Source of the DNA: Myxococcales bacterium | Lineage (GTDB): Bacteria > Myxococcota_A > Polyangia > Polyangiales > Houyiibacteriaceae | Direction: 5' to 3' | DNA length: 34,001 nucleotides | Assembly: GCA_029862185.1 (NCBI GenBank) | Contig: JAOTXX010000044.1 | Coordinates: forward strand, 1 to 34,001 | Shown here: positions 1-7,538 of the stretch, one piece after another | Position numbering within the stretch: the stretch's first letter is position 1 | Layout of the letters: each line of letters opens with the position of its first letter | Notes under the pieces: generated by a model | What the model saw: the letters and a program-made list of their open reading frames with translations, nothing else | Database searches by the model: none | What the model was told of the DNA's origin: nothing | Made by a program: the position numbers and the translations under genes

Positions 1-1
1 A

Positions 2-37
2 GGCGCCAGCGTCAGTGCCAGTGCCAGTGTCAGCGCT
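2..37. repeat. Hexamer satellite copy 1 (RGYGYC x 6)
   Basis: Six consecutive 6-bp units fit RGYGYC on the plus strand: GGCGCC, AGCGTC, AGTGCC, AGTGCC, AGTGTC, AGCGCT. The last unit departs from the consensus at its final base. The array may continue off the left edge of the window. The trmD stop codon (complement of 30-32) lies inside it, so the array starts exactly at the end of the coding region. The unit is the same as in the arrays at 3970, 9403 and 10972. Confidence 0.8.
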
Positions 38-761
38 CGGCGCGGATCTCCTGTAGGAGCTTGCGGTCCTCGTCGGTCAGCGCCGCGGTCTCCAACAGGT
101 CCGGCCTTCGCTCGAGCGTCCGGCGCAGCGATTCCTTTCGCCGCCAGCGGGCGATGGCCGTGTGGTTTCCGGAGCGCAAAACATCAGGCACCGTCTCCCC
201 GCGAAATTCTTCGGGTCGCGTGTACTGCGGGTACTCCAGCAGGCCGTCGGCGTGGGATTCGTCGGCCGCCGACGCTTCGTTCCCGAGGACACCTGGCAGC
301 AGGCGTGCGGTCGCTTCGATGACCGCCAGTGCGGCCGCCTCGCCGCCGAGCAAGACGAAATCACCGAGTGAAATCTCTTCGTCAACGAGCCCACGGATGC
401 GTTCGTCGAAGCCCTCGTAGCGGCCGCAGACCAGCGTCAGCGAATCAAGCGCGGAGAACTTACGCGCGTGTGCTTGGGAGAAACGCGCGCCTTGCGGGGT
501 AAGGAGCACGCGGTGGGTGGGCTGCCCTCCCCTCGCTTCGTCGAGATGCTCCAAGGTCTCGGCGATTGGGGTGGGCATGAGGACCATGCCGCTGCCGCCG
601 CCGTACGGGGAATCGTCGACGGTGCGATGACGATCGGCTGTAAACTCGCGCGGGCTGATCGCTTGGACGTCGATCGTGCCCGCGTCTTGTGCTTTTCCGA
701 GAAGCCCCGTTCGTAGAACATCGAAGAGCTCCGGGAAGAGCGTGACGATCTCAAATCGCAT
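30..761 (-). CDS. trmD: tRNA (guanine(37)-N1)-methyltransferase TrmD
   Basis: It transfers a methyl group from S-adenosylmethionine to N1 of G37 in tRNAs, which prevents +1 frameshifting. The 243-residue product is full length for TrmD. It opens with the typical [13 protein letters not shown] start. It carries the trefoil-knot SAM-binding elements: [13 protein letters not shown] (about residues 110-122), then [13 protein letters not shown] (about 128-140), followed by LLPGVLGN and the [12 protein letters not shown] motif near 175-185. The ATG overlaps the rimM stop codon by one base (TGATG), which suggests translational coupling. It is the last gene of the rpsP-khpA-rimM-trmD operon inside the window; rplS, the usual next gene, would lie beyond the left edge. 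A hexamer satellite begins at its stop codon. Confidence 0.97.
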   Translation of the reverse strand: MRFEIVTLFPELFDVLRTGLLGKAQDAGTIDVQAISPREFTADRHRTVDDSPYGGGSGMVLMPTPIAETLEHLDEARGGQPTHRVLLTPQGARFSQAHARKFSALDSLTLVCGRYEGFDERIRGLVDEEISLGDFVLLGGEAAALAVIEATARLLPGVLGNEASAADESHADGLLEYPQYTRPEEFRGETVPDVLRSGNHTAIARWRRKESLRRTLERRPDLLETAALTDEDRKLLQEIRAER

Positions 762-1300
762 CAGGGAGACTTCTGCAGTGGAATGTCATCGAGGTCTTTG
801 AGGAGCACTTTGCCGGCCTCGACGTCGACTCGATCGAGCCACTTCGGGAGCATCGGCACCTCGAGGAAACCACCTGGGCGCTCGATCTTCAAGCACTCGG
901 CGCTCGGATAGTCGAGGACATCGACGACTCTGCCTATCGATTCGGTGCCTTCGAACGCTTCGAGGCCGATCAGGTCTGCGTGGTAGTACTCGCCGTCTTC
1001 GAGGTCGGGCAACACCGCGCGCGGGATGCACAAGGTGTAGCCGCGAAGCGCTTCGACGTCTTCGCGCGAGCTCACGCCCTCCAAGCGCATGAGCAATGCT
1101 TTCGGACCGCGGCGCGCGGATCGAATTTCGACCAGCGCCGGTTCTTCCCCGTCTTCGCCGATCAAAAAGACCTCGGCCAGCTCTTCGAGCAGGGTCGAGT
1201 GCGGATTGAACACGTGGACTCGGATCTCGCCATTCACGCCCTGCGGCCGCGCGATGACACCCAGCTCGATCCAGGAAACCGGTTCGGCACGTTTGGTCAC
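761..1300 (-). CDS. rimM: Ribosome maturation factor RimM
   Basis: RimM binds ribosomal protein S19 and assists maturation of the 30S head. The 179-residue product has the two expected parts. The N-terminal RimM barrel (about residues 9-90) carries the [19 protein letters not shown] start, typical of the family (GxIxxxxGxxGEIRV). The C-terminal PRC-barrel (about 100-172) contains the [13 protein letters not shown] motif and ends with [18 protein letters not shown]. The start is GTG (complement of 1298-1300), chosen because it lies just upstream of the conserved N-terminus and has an AAGG ribosome-binding motif about five bases before it. It sits between khpA and trmD, the normal order in proteobacteria, and overlaps trmD by one base. 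Confidence 0.96.
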   Translation of the reverse strand: MTKRAEPVSWIELGVIARPQGVNGEIRVHVFNPHSTLLEELAEVFLIGEDGEEPALVEIRSARRGPKALLMRLEGVSSREDVEALRGYTLCIPRAVLPDLEDGEYYHADLIGLEAFEGTESIGRVVDVLDYPSAECLKIERPGGFLEVPMLPKWLDRVDVEAGKVLLKDLDDIPLQKSP

Positions 1301-1333
1301 AGGTGCCTTTCCGTACCCCGCCGGGGCACAGGG

Positions 1334-1579
1334 TTACTCGAGGATGTCGAGGATGGCGCGCTTGCGAAGGCGCGCCGAGGTGGCAGCCAGAAGCGTGCGC
1401 ATCGCACGGGCGGTGCGGCCTTCTTTACCGATGACCTTCCCGAGGTCGTCAGGGGCCACGGTCAGCTCGAGAACGACGGCGCGGTCTTCTTCGACCACGT
1501 TCACCTCGACCGCGTCGGGGTCATCGACCAGTGAGCTCGCGATGTACGCGATCAGGTCCTGCAGCTTGTCTCCAGCCAT
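1334..1579 (-). CDS. khpA: KH-domain RNA-binding protein KhpA
   Basis: This small (81-residue) single-KH-domain protein belongs to the YlqC/KhpA family, RNA-binding proteins that often partner KhpB/Jag. The type-II KH signature is visible: DDLGKVIGKEGRTARAMRTLL (about residues 43-63), with the GKEG loop contacting RNA and the flanking helix rich in Ala/Arg. Length and gene position (between rpsP and rimM) are typical. The ATG start has only a weak GGCGAG ribosome-binding motif, and translation may depend on coupling to rpsP, whose stop lies 13 bp upstream. The identity is firm from motif plus synteny; its specific RNA targets in this organism are unknown. Confidence 0.94.
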   Translation of the reverse strand: MAGDKLQDLIAYIASSLVDDPDAVEVNVVEEDRAVVLELTVAPDDLGKVIGKEGRTARAMRTLLAATSARLRKRAILDILE

Positions 1580-1591
1580 TTCGGTGCTCGC

Positions 1592-1855
1592 CTAAGACGC
1601 GGCGGCTTCAGCAGCCACGGCCTTGTTGTGCCCTTTGACCACATCGCGGACGCGATCGCTGACCTGGGCGCCGACCCCGACCCAGTAGTCGAGACGCGCT
1701 TGGTTGACGCTGGCTTCCGCGATGGGGCGGCTTGGATCGTAGGTGCCGATCTGCTCGATAAAGCGCCCGTCGCGAGGCTTTTCCTTATCGGTGACGACAA
1801 TGTGATAGTAGGGACGCTTCTTGGCGCCAGCGCGTGCCAGTCGAACCTTGACCAT
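1592..1855 (-). CDS. rpsP: 30S ribosomal protein S16
   Basis: S16 is a structural protein of the 30S body. The 87-residue product starts MVKVRLARAGAKKRPYYHIVV and continues with DGRFIEQIGTYDP, both hallmark S16 sequences. The short Ala/Glu-rich tail (VAAEAAAS) is a common variable end. The ATG is preceded by a good ribosome-binding motif (GAGGAA, about 4 bases upstream). It is the first gene of the minus-strand translation operon and follows the candidate promoter at 1901-1929. Length and motif agreement make this one of the safest calls in the window. Confidence 0.97.
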   Translation of the reverse strand: MVKVRLARAGAKKRPYYHIVVTDKEKPRDGRFIEQIGTYDPSRPIAEASVNQARLDYWVGVGAQVSDRVRDVVKGHNKAVAAEAAAS

Positions 1856-1900
1856 GGATTCCTCGTAAGCGGCGGGTCGAGCCCCACCAAAAGACGCCGG

Positions 1901-1929
1901 AAGCTAGTCAGAGCCTGCCTCGGCGTCAA
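1901..1929 (-). promoter_or_regulatory. Candidate sigma-70 promoter of the rpsP operon
   Basis: On the minus strand a -35 hexamer TTGACG (complement of 1924-1929) is separated by 17 bases from TAGCTT (complement of 1901-1906). The -35 is strong; the -10 matches only its outer bases. It lies about 45 bp upstream of the rpsP ATG in the 130-bp gap between rpsP and the divergent cytochrome gene. The position is right for the ribosomal operon, but no second piece of evidence supports it. Confidence 0.45.
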
Positions 1930-1985
1930 GCCGCCGCCCTGGATGGTCTTTTGCGGCTTGGCGTTCGGTTGCTAGAACCAATGGG

Positions 1986-3500
1986 ATGCGTTGCTTCCTT
2001 GCGGTATTGGCCCTCAGCCTCAGCCTTGGCTGCAGCCGGGGCCAGCCCAAGGGGGCAGATGGCGCAAAAACGCCCAGCGTTCGGATCGCGCTCGTCACCG
2101 ACCTCAAGGGCTATCTCGAGCCCTGCGGCTGCACGAGCGATCCACTGGGAGGCATCGACCGGCTTGCGGCTCAGATTCGAGCCCTCCGCGATGGGCCTGC
2201 GCCGGTGGTACTTCTGATCGCCGGAGATACGTTCTTCGACACGGCCACGCTCGAGCCGGTGCGCGTCGACCAGGCGAGCCGCAACGCCAAGACCCTTGCG
2301 GGGATTCTCGATGGCTTGGAGGTCGCTGCCGTTCTGCCTGGCCGCAGCGATCGCGCGCAGCCATCCGAAACCCTCGAGGCCTTGAAAGCGGCATCCGATT
2401 TTCCTTGGCTTGCGATGGGGCGCGACGCCGAGCTGCTCCGCGTGAAGGCTGGCGACCTGCGCCTGGCCATCGTTGGTGTACGTCCCGGCGCGGACCGAAA
2501 CCCGGTCAAGCCCCTGGTTGCGTCGGCGGAGGCAGACTCCGACCTGACGATCGCCCTCGTCGACGGGTCGCGCCGTGACGCCAATCGTATCGGCGCCATC
2601 GACGGCGTCGACCTGGTGGTTCAGGGCGGGCTCGACGAGGACGATCCGGTGTCGCCCCGTGAAGCGGGGCGTGCCTGGCTCCTGCACGCGAGCCGGCAGG
2701 GCCAAGGGCTCACAGTAGTCGACGTGTACCAGAAGAAGAAGGGCGAAGCGTTCGTCGATCGCAGCGACTGGTCGCGCGCCGAGCGCGCACGCCGTCTGGA
2801 CGCGCAGCTCTCGGACCTAGGCGACAAGATCGCGGCCTGGGAGAAGTCGGACGATGTCGACGCAGCGGACCTCGATTCGCAGCGGGCCCGCTTGGCCGCA
2901 CTTCAGAAAGAGCGGCAGGCCCTGGATGGGCCCGCGCCGTCCACGGACGGCAACGCGCTCTATGCGACTTGGATTCCCCTTTCGAAGAAGGCGCCGAAAG
3001 ACCCGGCGGTCGAGGCGCTCATGCGCAAGCACGACAAGGTCGTGAACGACGCCAATCGCGTCGCGTTTGCGAACCTCAAACCTCCGCCGCTTGGACCGGA
3101 CAACATCGCCTACGTGGGGTCGGCCGCGTGCGGCGGTTGTCACCAGCCTGCCTATGCCTGGTGGAGCACTCACGCCCATGGCCACGCCTATCGCACGCTG
3201 CAGGAGCGCAATAAGGAATACAACCTCGACTGCGTGGGGTGTCACGTGACCGGCTATGGACAGCCCGGTGGATCGACGGTGACCCACAATCTCGATCTCG
3301 CGCTTGTGAACGTGGGGTGCGAGAGTTGTCACGGGCCTGGGGCCGCACACGCGAAGGACCCGGAGGAGTTCGGTATTCTCCGCGAGACGCCCGAGTCTAC
3401 CTGCCTGCAGTGTCACAACACCGAGCACAGCGACCTCTTCGACTACGAGGGCTACAAAAAGACCTTGGTCGTTCCGGGTCACGGCCTTCCGCCGGGGTGA
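1986..3500 (+). CDS. Tetraheme cytochrome c lipoprotein with 5'-nucleotidase-like N-terminus
   Basis: The 504-residue product starts with a lipoprotein-type signal (ALSLSLGC, Cys16). Residues about 30-230 resemble the metallophosphatase half of 5'-nucleotidase/UshA proteins: VTDLKGYLEPCGC, PLGGIDRLAAQIR and LLIAGDTFF. However, the usual NDxHG metal site reads TDLKG and the GNHE-type site reads LPGRSD, so hydrolase activity looks lost or changed. A charged helical stretch (about 260-325) leads to a C-terminal cytochrome c554-like domain. This has four CxxCH heme-binding motifs at residues 382-386, 416-420, 445-449 and 473-477, plus HAHGHA and SCHGPGAAH typical of that family. It is probably an envelope-anchored electron carrier. 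The ATG is used because it directly precedes the signal; no strong ribosome-binding site is seen. It is divergent from rpsP. Confidence 0.85.
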   Translation: MRCFLAVLALSLSLGCSRGQPKGADGAKTPSVRIALVTDLKGYLEPCGCTSDPLGGIDRLAAQIRALRDGPAPVVLLIAGDTFFDTATLEPVRVDQASRNAKTLAGILDGLEVAAVLPGRSDRAQPSETLEALKAASDFPWLAMGRDAELLRVKAGDLRLAIVGVRPGADRNPVKPLVASAEADSDLTIALVDGSRRDANRIGAIDGVDLVVQGGLDEDDPVSPREAGRAWLLHASRQGQGLTVVDVYQKKKGEAFVDRSDWSRAERARRLDAQLSDLGDKIAAWEKSDDVDAADLDSQRARLAALQKERQALDGPAPSTDGNALYATWIPLSKKAPKDPAVEALMRKHDKVVNDANRVAFANLKPPPLGPDNIAYVGSAACGGCHQPAYAWWSTHAHGHAYRTLQERNKEYNLDCVGCHVTGYGQPGGSTVTHNLDLALVNVGCESCHGPGAAHAKDPEEFGILRETPESTCLQCHNTEHSDLFDYEGYKKTLVVPGHGLPPG

Positions 3501-3533
3501 CGCCGGCGCGCTACTGCGGTTACGGGAGGCGAT

Positions 3534-3947
3534 TCAAAGCTCGACAGACCGGGGCTTCACATGGCTGTGAATCCACTGGACGATTTCATCGAGCGGCGCG
3601 CCGGGGGTAAAGATGGCGCCGACTCCTTTGGCGAGGAGAGCCTCCAGGTCTTGTTCCGGGACGATCCCGCCGCCGAAGACCAGGATGTCGTCGGCGCCGC
3701 GCGCCGAAAGGGCGTCCATCACGGCGGGAAACAGGGTGTTGTGTGCGCCGGACATCACCGAGAGCCCCACGGCGTCGACGTCTTCCTGAACAGCTGCCAC
3801 GGCGATCATGTCGGGCGTCTGGTGAAGCCCCGTGTACACCACTTCGAAGCCCGCATCACGCAGCGCGCGCGCGACTACTTTGGCCCCGCGATCGTGACCG
3901 TCGAGCCCGGGCTTCGCGACGAGAATGCGGATCTTGGGCGCGGGCAT
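3534..3947 (-). CDS. Cobalamin-binding domain protein (methylmalonyl-CoA mutase C-terminal domain type)
   Basis: The 137-residue product is a stand-alone B12-binding domain of the kind that forms the C-terminal part or small subunit of acyl-CoA mutases. The base-off/His-on cobalamin signature is intact: DGHDRG (D16, H18, G21), followed by the family sequences [25 protein letters not shown] and the FGGGIVP loop near residue 93. It begins [17 protein letters not shown], typical of the methylmalonyl-CoA mutase family. No large catalytic subunit is nearby, so it may partner a mutase encoded elsewhere (methylmalonyl-CoA or isobutyryl-CoA type). It is divergent from the kinase at 4051, with a hexamer satellite filling the gap, and convergent with the cytochrome gene. 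Confidence 0.92.
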   Translation of the reverse strand: MPAPKIRILVAKPGLDGHDRGAKVVARALRDAGFEVVYTGLHQTPDMIAVAAVQEDVDAVGLSVMSGAHNTLFPAVMDALSARGADDILVFGGGIVPEQDLEALLAKGVGAIFTPGAPLDEIVQWIHSHVKPRSVEL

Positions 3948-3969
3948 TGTGGAGGTTTACTTCAGTGGG

Positions 3970-4029
3970 GGTGTCGGCGCCAGTGACAGTGCCAGCGTCA
4001 GTGTCAGTGTCAGTGTCAGTGTCGGTGCT
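3970..4029. repeat. Hexamer satellite copy 2 (RGYGYC x 10)
   Basis: Ten tandem 6-bp units follow RGYGYC on the plus strand, including four identical AGTGTC units in a row (4000-4023). Differences between units are nearly all C/T or A/G changes. The array fills most of the 103-bp gap between the divergent B12-protein and kinase genes. Read in the kinase frame it would encode an artificial Ser-Val repeat, so open-reading-frame callers may extend the kinase start through it. A TATAAG box at 4038-4043 lies directly after the array. Confidence 0.88.
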
Positions 4030-4050
4030 GGCGATGGTATAAGAGGCCTC

Positions 4051-4980
4051 ATGCTTTGGCCCCGGTCCTTTGGTGGCAGTATTCGCGCGCCGGTTCCCGA
4101 CATCCGTGCCGACGTCGAGGCCTGGTGTTCTGAGGAAGGGATCCCTCGGCCGTCGGACGCATTGATCGCGGATTTCTATGTGCCGATGACGGCCTGGGTC
4201 GCGGATCATGTCGAAGATCGCACACTGGTTCTCGGGCTCAATGGTGCGCAGGGGACCGGGAAGTCGACCTTGGCTCGGCTGCTGCAGCGGCTTGTTCTGC
4301 GCGTTCATGGGCTGCGCACGGCGATCCTATCGCTCGATGACCTCTACCTTTCGCGGGCGCAGCGGCTCGAGCGCGCCCAGACGGTTCATCCTCTGCTGGC
4401 GACGCGCGGTGTGCCCGGGACGCACGATGTGGATCTCGGGATTCGCGTGCTTCGCTGTTTGCGGGAGGGCCGACCGATCGCGTTGCCGAGGTTCGACAAG
4501 GCCAAGGACGAGCGCCATCGGGTGGCCGACTGGCCTCCTTGGGAGGGGCGCTGCGACCTCGTGATTTTCGAGGGATGGTGCATGGGGGCGCGACCGCAGC
4601 GCGCAGCAGAGCTCGAAGCGCCGGTCAACGAGCTCGAGCGGGTGGAGGACACGGCCGGGGACTGGCGCTGGTACGTGAATCGCGAGCTCGGCCGTCGCTA
4701 CCAGGCGCTCTTCGCCGAGCTGGACGTGCTTCTCATATTGCGCCCACCGAGCTTCGACAAAGTGTATGCTTGGCGCGAAGAACAGGAAGCGCGCCTTCGG
4801 GCGGAGCGCAGCGGCCCCGAAGTCATGACGCCGGCCGAAGTGCGCCGCTTTGTCATGCATTTCGAGCGCCTGACCCGCTTCATGTGGGAAGAGATGCCGG
4901 GCCGCGCCGATGCGGTCGTCTACCTCGGCGATGACCATGCGCCGGCGCGGGTCGAGCTCGGCGACGAGCGCGGCGCCTAG
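4051..4980 (+). CDS. D-glycerate 3-kinase-like P-loop kinase
   Basis: A 309-residue P-loop kinase of the GLYK/YggC-like group, which phosphorylates D-glycerate to 3-phosphoglycerate using ATP. Visible elements: Walker A GAQGTGKST (residues 65-73), the SLDDLYLS motif near 93-100 that carries the catalytic Asp, the family sequence HPLLATRGVPGTHD, LPRFDKAKDER, and VIFEGWCMGARP, which resembles the substrate-binding region of this family. I chose the ATG at 4051 because the open frame upstream is made only of the hexamer satellite. TATAAG (4038-4043) ends only seven bases before this ATG, so the transcript may have a very short leader; AGAGG also lies in that interval. The stop codon overlaps the end of the broken transglutaminase remnant on the other strand. 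A different small-molecule kinase in the same fold is possible. Confidence 0.82.
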   Translation: MLWPRSFGGSIRAPVPDIRADVEAWCSEEGIPRPSDALIADFYVPMTAWVADHVEDRTLVLGLNGAQGTGKSTLARLLQRLVLRVHGLRTAILSLDDLYLSRAQRLERAQTVHPLLATRGVPGTHDVDLGIRVLRCLREGRPIALPRFDKAKDERHRVADWPPWEGRCDLVIFEGWCMGARPQRAAELEAPVNELERVEDTAGDWRWYVNRELGRRYQALFAELDVLLILRPPSFDKVYAWREEQEARLRAERSGPEVMTPAEVRRFVMHFERLTRFMWEEMPGRADAVVYLGDDHAPARVELGDERGA

Positions 4981-5152
4981 CTGGCCTCGTCGCGGGTCTC
5001 TTCGACGACGTCGCGATCGCCGTCACGAACCGCGTAGTAGAGTTGGACCGCCCGCTCGCGAGGTTGCTCGCTCCCGCATGTTCCTCGGCGAAGGCGACGA
5101 CTTCGGCGTGGTCACAGTCGATGGTCGGCGTAGCCGCCAAGGCGTCGTTCAT
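4977..5152 (-). pseudogene. 5' remnant of a transglutaminase-like protein gene, frameshifted
   Basis: An ATG at 5152 opens a frame reading MNDALAATPTIDCDHAEV then VAFAEEHAGAS, which matches the N-terminus of bacterial transglutaminase-like proteins (pattern TPxIDxDHPxVxAFAxxxAG). Around 5050-5065 the similarity moves to the next frame: AVQLYYAVRDG, again family-typical, then DRDVVEETRDEAS and a stop at 4977-4979. The whole product would be only about 57 residues, without the catalytic Cys-His-Asp domain. It therefore looks like a truncated, frameshifted remnant, cut off where the convergent kinase gene ends. It follows arsS directly and overlaps its 3' end. The family assignment rests on a short stretch. 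Confidence 0.5.
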
Positions 5153-6233
5153 AAAAGGATTGAGACCCATCGGTCACGCCCGTGCAGCTCGAGCCCGAGC
5201 CGGCGGTGCAGCCGTAGCAGTGCCTGTTGGTCTGAATCGTACGGGCCTGGAGCTTGGTGAGATCGAAGTCGCGAATGTGCCGGGGGGCTTCGTCCGACAC
5301 CGGGATATCTAGCATTTGATTGAAGTCGCAATCGAAGAGCCGCCCGTTCCAGCCAACCGAAACCATGGTGCGGCACATCAGGCCTTGCGCCGCCTGCGGA
5401 TTGAACGATTCGATCAGTCGCCGCATGTAGCCTTCGAGATTGCCCGTTTCGAGCAGCCAATCCAGGTATCGGCTGATCGGCATGTTCGTGATCGTATAAA
5501 GTGAGTCGAACGACAGGTCGTGCAGGCGCTTCATCTCGCGTTTCCACTCCGCCTCCAAGCACGCTTGCGCCGCCGGAAGCACCGCGCCAACCGGGTTGGT
5601 CACCAGGACCAGGCGAAGCCCCGAGCGGCCGTCCCCGTACCCGAGCGCGTTCAGGCGCCGCAGCGCGCGCAGGCTCTTTTCAAACACGCCGTCCCCTCGC
5701 TGTGTGTCGGTGCCAGCCGCTTGGTAGTGAGGCAGTGAGCAAACGAGCTCGACGCGGTGTCGCGCAAAAAACTCCGGCAAATCCCGGTGTGGGCCGGTTT
5801 CCAAGATCGTGAGGTTGCAGCGGTTGATGACGTGCCGATCGAGTGCGGCGCACTGCTCGACGAGCCAGCGGAAATTCGGATTGAGCTCGGGCGCGCCGCC
5901 GGTGATGTCGACGGTGGGAATTGCGTTTCGCCGAAGTGCCTCGACGCAGGATGCGGCGGTCTCCCGAGACATGACCTCGGTTCGATCGGGGCCCGCGTCG
6001 ACGTGACAGTGACGGCAGGTCTGGTTGCAGAGCTTGCCGACGTTGATCTGAAGAATGTCGATCGCGCTGGGTTGCAGCGGCCAAAGCCCTTCTCGGCTCA
6101 GCGCCTCGTGGAAGTCGCCATCGATGGGCAGTGCGCCGAGCTGCCTGAGCTGTTGGCTGGCCGCGGCCAAGGGCAGGCGCCGAGCCTGAAGGGAGCGCCG
6201 CGGGGTTGCGTGGGGTTGGGGATCGGATGGCAT
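5112..6233 (-). CDS. arsS: Arsenosugar biosynthesis radical SAM protein ArsS-like
   Basis: A radical SAM enzyme of the ArsS type (radical SAM plus C-terminal DUF3641), proposed to transfer a 5'-deoxyadenosyl group to methylated arsenic in arsenosugar synthesis. The [4Fe-4S] motif CNQTCRHCHVDAGP is intact (CxxxCxxC). It is followed by VDITGGAPELNP, RCNLTIL and the C-terminal DCDFNQML and CYGCTAGSGSSC clusters characteristic of this family. I prefer the ATG at 6233; a TTG at 6257 with an AGGA motif would add eight residues. The usual family end, shortly after SSC, is replaced by about 20 extra residues (TGVTDGSQSFYERRLGGYAD...) that read into the start of the downstream transglutaminase remnant. 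This suggests a small frameshift at the 3' end. No arsM methyltransferase is in the window. Confidence 0.88.
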   Translation of the reverse strand: MPSDPQPHATPRRSLQARRLPLAAASQQLRQLGALPIDGDFHEALSREGLWPLQPSAIDILQINVGKLCNQTCRHCHVDAGPDRTEVMSRETAASCVEALRRNAIPTVDITGGAPELNPNFRWLVEQCAALDRHVINRCNLTILETGPHRDLPEFFARHRVELVCSLPHYQAAGTDTQRGDGVFEKSLRALRRLNALGYGDGRSGLRLVLVTNPVGAVLPAAQACLEAEWKREMKRLHDLSFDSLYTITNMPISRYLDWLLETGNLEGYMRRLIESFNPQAAQGLMCRTMVSVGWNGRLFDCDFNQMLDIPVSDEAPRHIRDFDLTKLQARTIQTNRHCYGCTAGSGSSCTGVTDGSQSFYERRLGGYADHRL

Positions 6234-6317
6234 TGTTCGGCGGTGGGTGAGTGCCAAGAGGTCCTACGGGAACGAGTCGGGCACGTTAGCAGCCGCTTGC
6301 GATCCCGTTAGTAGAAA

Positions 6318-7538
6318 TCAGAGGCGGGTATACTTCCCGTCGAAGGTCCCCATCGCGAACGGGGTGAGGCAGACGGTGGTGCCGGCGTCGGTGAGGCGCC
6401 CGGCCAGCCAGGACGGCTCGATGCCACGGGCGAGCAGCTCGTAGAACGCGAGAACCGCGCCCCGACGCTCGGAGCGATCGAGAACGAGCTGATGCCCCTC
6501 GGCGTCGAAGGCCTTGAACACGCCGTCCCGCTCGATGCGAAATGGCGCAATGAGCGCGAACGGCTCGGACAGTGACGGGCTCGCCTGTAGCGTCCGTCGG
6601 TATTCCTCCGTGACCTCGACGAAGCTCTGGCTCGCGACTTGGTGGAGGCGGTCCCAGCTCTCGGCGGGGACGTCGGGCTCGACCTCGTATTGCAGCACTC
6701 GGATTCGCCTAGGGTTGGGTCCGGACTCGACCTCGGCCAAGCCGACTTGAAGCTGCCGCGGGCATGGGCCGAGCGATGCGTTGGCGTTTCGGAGGCGCTC
6801 TTCGCGATAGATGCTGCCCGAATGGGTGTCGATGAGATACCGGCGCTCGAGGCTTGCCCGCTCGGTCCCCAGCAGCCATTCGCGACCGACCTCGACCATG
6901 GTGCGGTCGTACAGGAGCTCGACCTCCGGCATCGCACCGGGCCGCGCCCCAAGCCACGCGCCGATGCGCTGCTCGGCTTCCGGGGTTGGAGTCACGGCGC
7001 GAAGCGTGTCGGCAAGCTGGGAGGCGCCTTCTAGAAGTCGTGCGACACGCCGGATCTCAGCCGATCGGAGCGCTTGTTGAAGGCGGCCGATGAAACGGCC
7101 TAGGCCCGACGGAGTGGGTTTGGGCGCCACGCCAATCAGGCGCTCGAGCGCTGCGTCGACAGAGGGCGCGTGCTGCGCCTTGTCCACGCCGATGCGCGTG
7201 ATCGCGGTGAGCAGGTCGTCGAGTGCATCGGCGAGCTCGCTCGCTGGACTTTTCTCCGGCGACTGAGCCGCGATGGAAACGAGCGTGCCGGGCGGCGAGG
7301 AGTCTTCGCGTGTCTCCATCCCGGCGACGAATTGGAGGGCCGCGAGAACGTGGGGACCGTCGTTCCGGGCGTCGCTCGACACGCACTGCAGCTCGCCGTC
7401 GCGCAGGCTCAGCGTGACCATCTCGACACGGCCTTCGAATTCGATGTCCATGGTGAGTCGACGAATCGCTCCCTCGCCGGTCGCAGCGCCGAGCGAGCGC
7501 AGGTGCCGAATCGCAGCGTCACGCAGCCGAGTCGACAT
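6318..7538 (-). CDS. Unrecognised 406-residue protein, partner of the HEAT/TPR gene
   Basis: I do not recognise this protein. It has no signal peptide or obvious membrane segment, so it is probably cytoplasmic. The first 75 residues are beta-rich, and LQCVSSDARNDGPHVLAAL (about 50-68) loosely recalls the C...HVxA tail of SWIM zinc fingers, but the CxC half is absent. The middle (about 95-190) is helical. The C-terminal half is charged and contains YLIDTHSGSIYREER and GPCPRQLQVGLAEVESGPN, which look like conserved blocks. The ATG has a good AGGAG motif upstream. It overlaps the last 20 bases of the HEAT/TPR gene, so the two are probably cotranscribed and act together. It is confidently coding because of length, codon pattern and coupling. 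Confidence 0.7.
   Translation of the reverse strand: MSTRLRDAAIRHLRSLGAATGEGAIRRLTMDIEFEGRVEMVTLSLRDGELQCVSSDARNDGPHVLAALQFVAGMETREDSSPPGTLVSIAAQSPEKSPASELADALDDLLTAITRIGVDKAQHAPSVDAALERLIGVAPKPTPSGLGRFIGRLQQALRSAEIRRVARLLEGASQLADTLRAVTPTPEAEQRIGAWLGARPGAMPEVELLYDRTMVEVGREWLLGTERASLERRYLIDTHSGSIYREERLRNANASLGPCPRQLQVGLAEVESGPNPRRIRVLQYEVEPDVPAESWDRLHQVASQSFVEVTEEYRRTLQASPSLSEPFALIAPFRIERDGVFKAFDAEGHQLVLDRSERRGAVLAFYELLARGIEPSWLAGRLTDAGTTVCLTPFAMGTFDGKYTRL

Noticed and set aside
3925-4050. N-terminal extension of the glycerate-kinase-like gene (Ser-Val repeat)
   Set aside because: The extension is the hexamer satellite read as protein and overlaps the start of the divergent B12-protein gene; the ATG at 4051 gives the normal family length.
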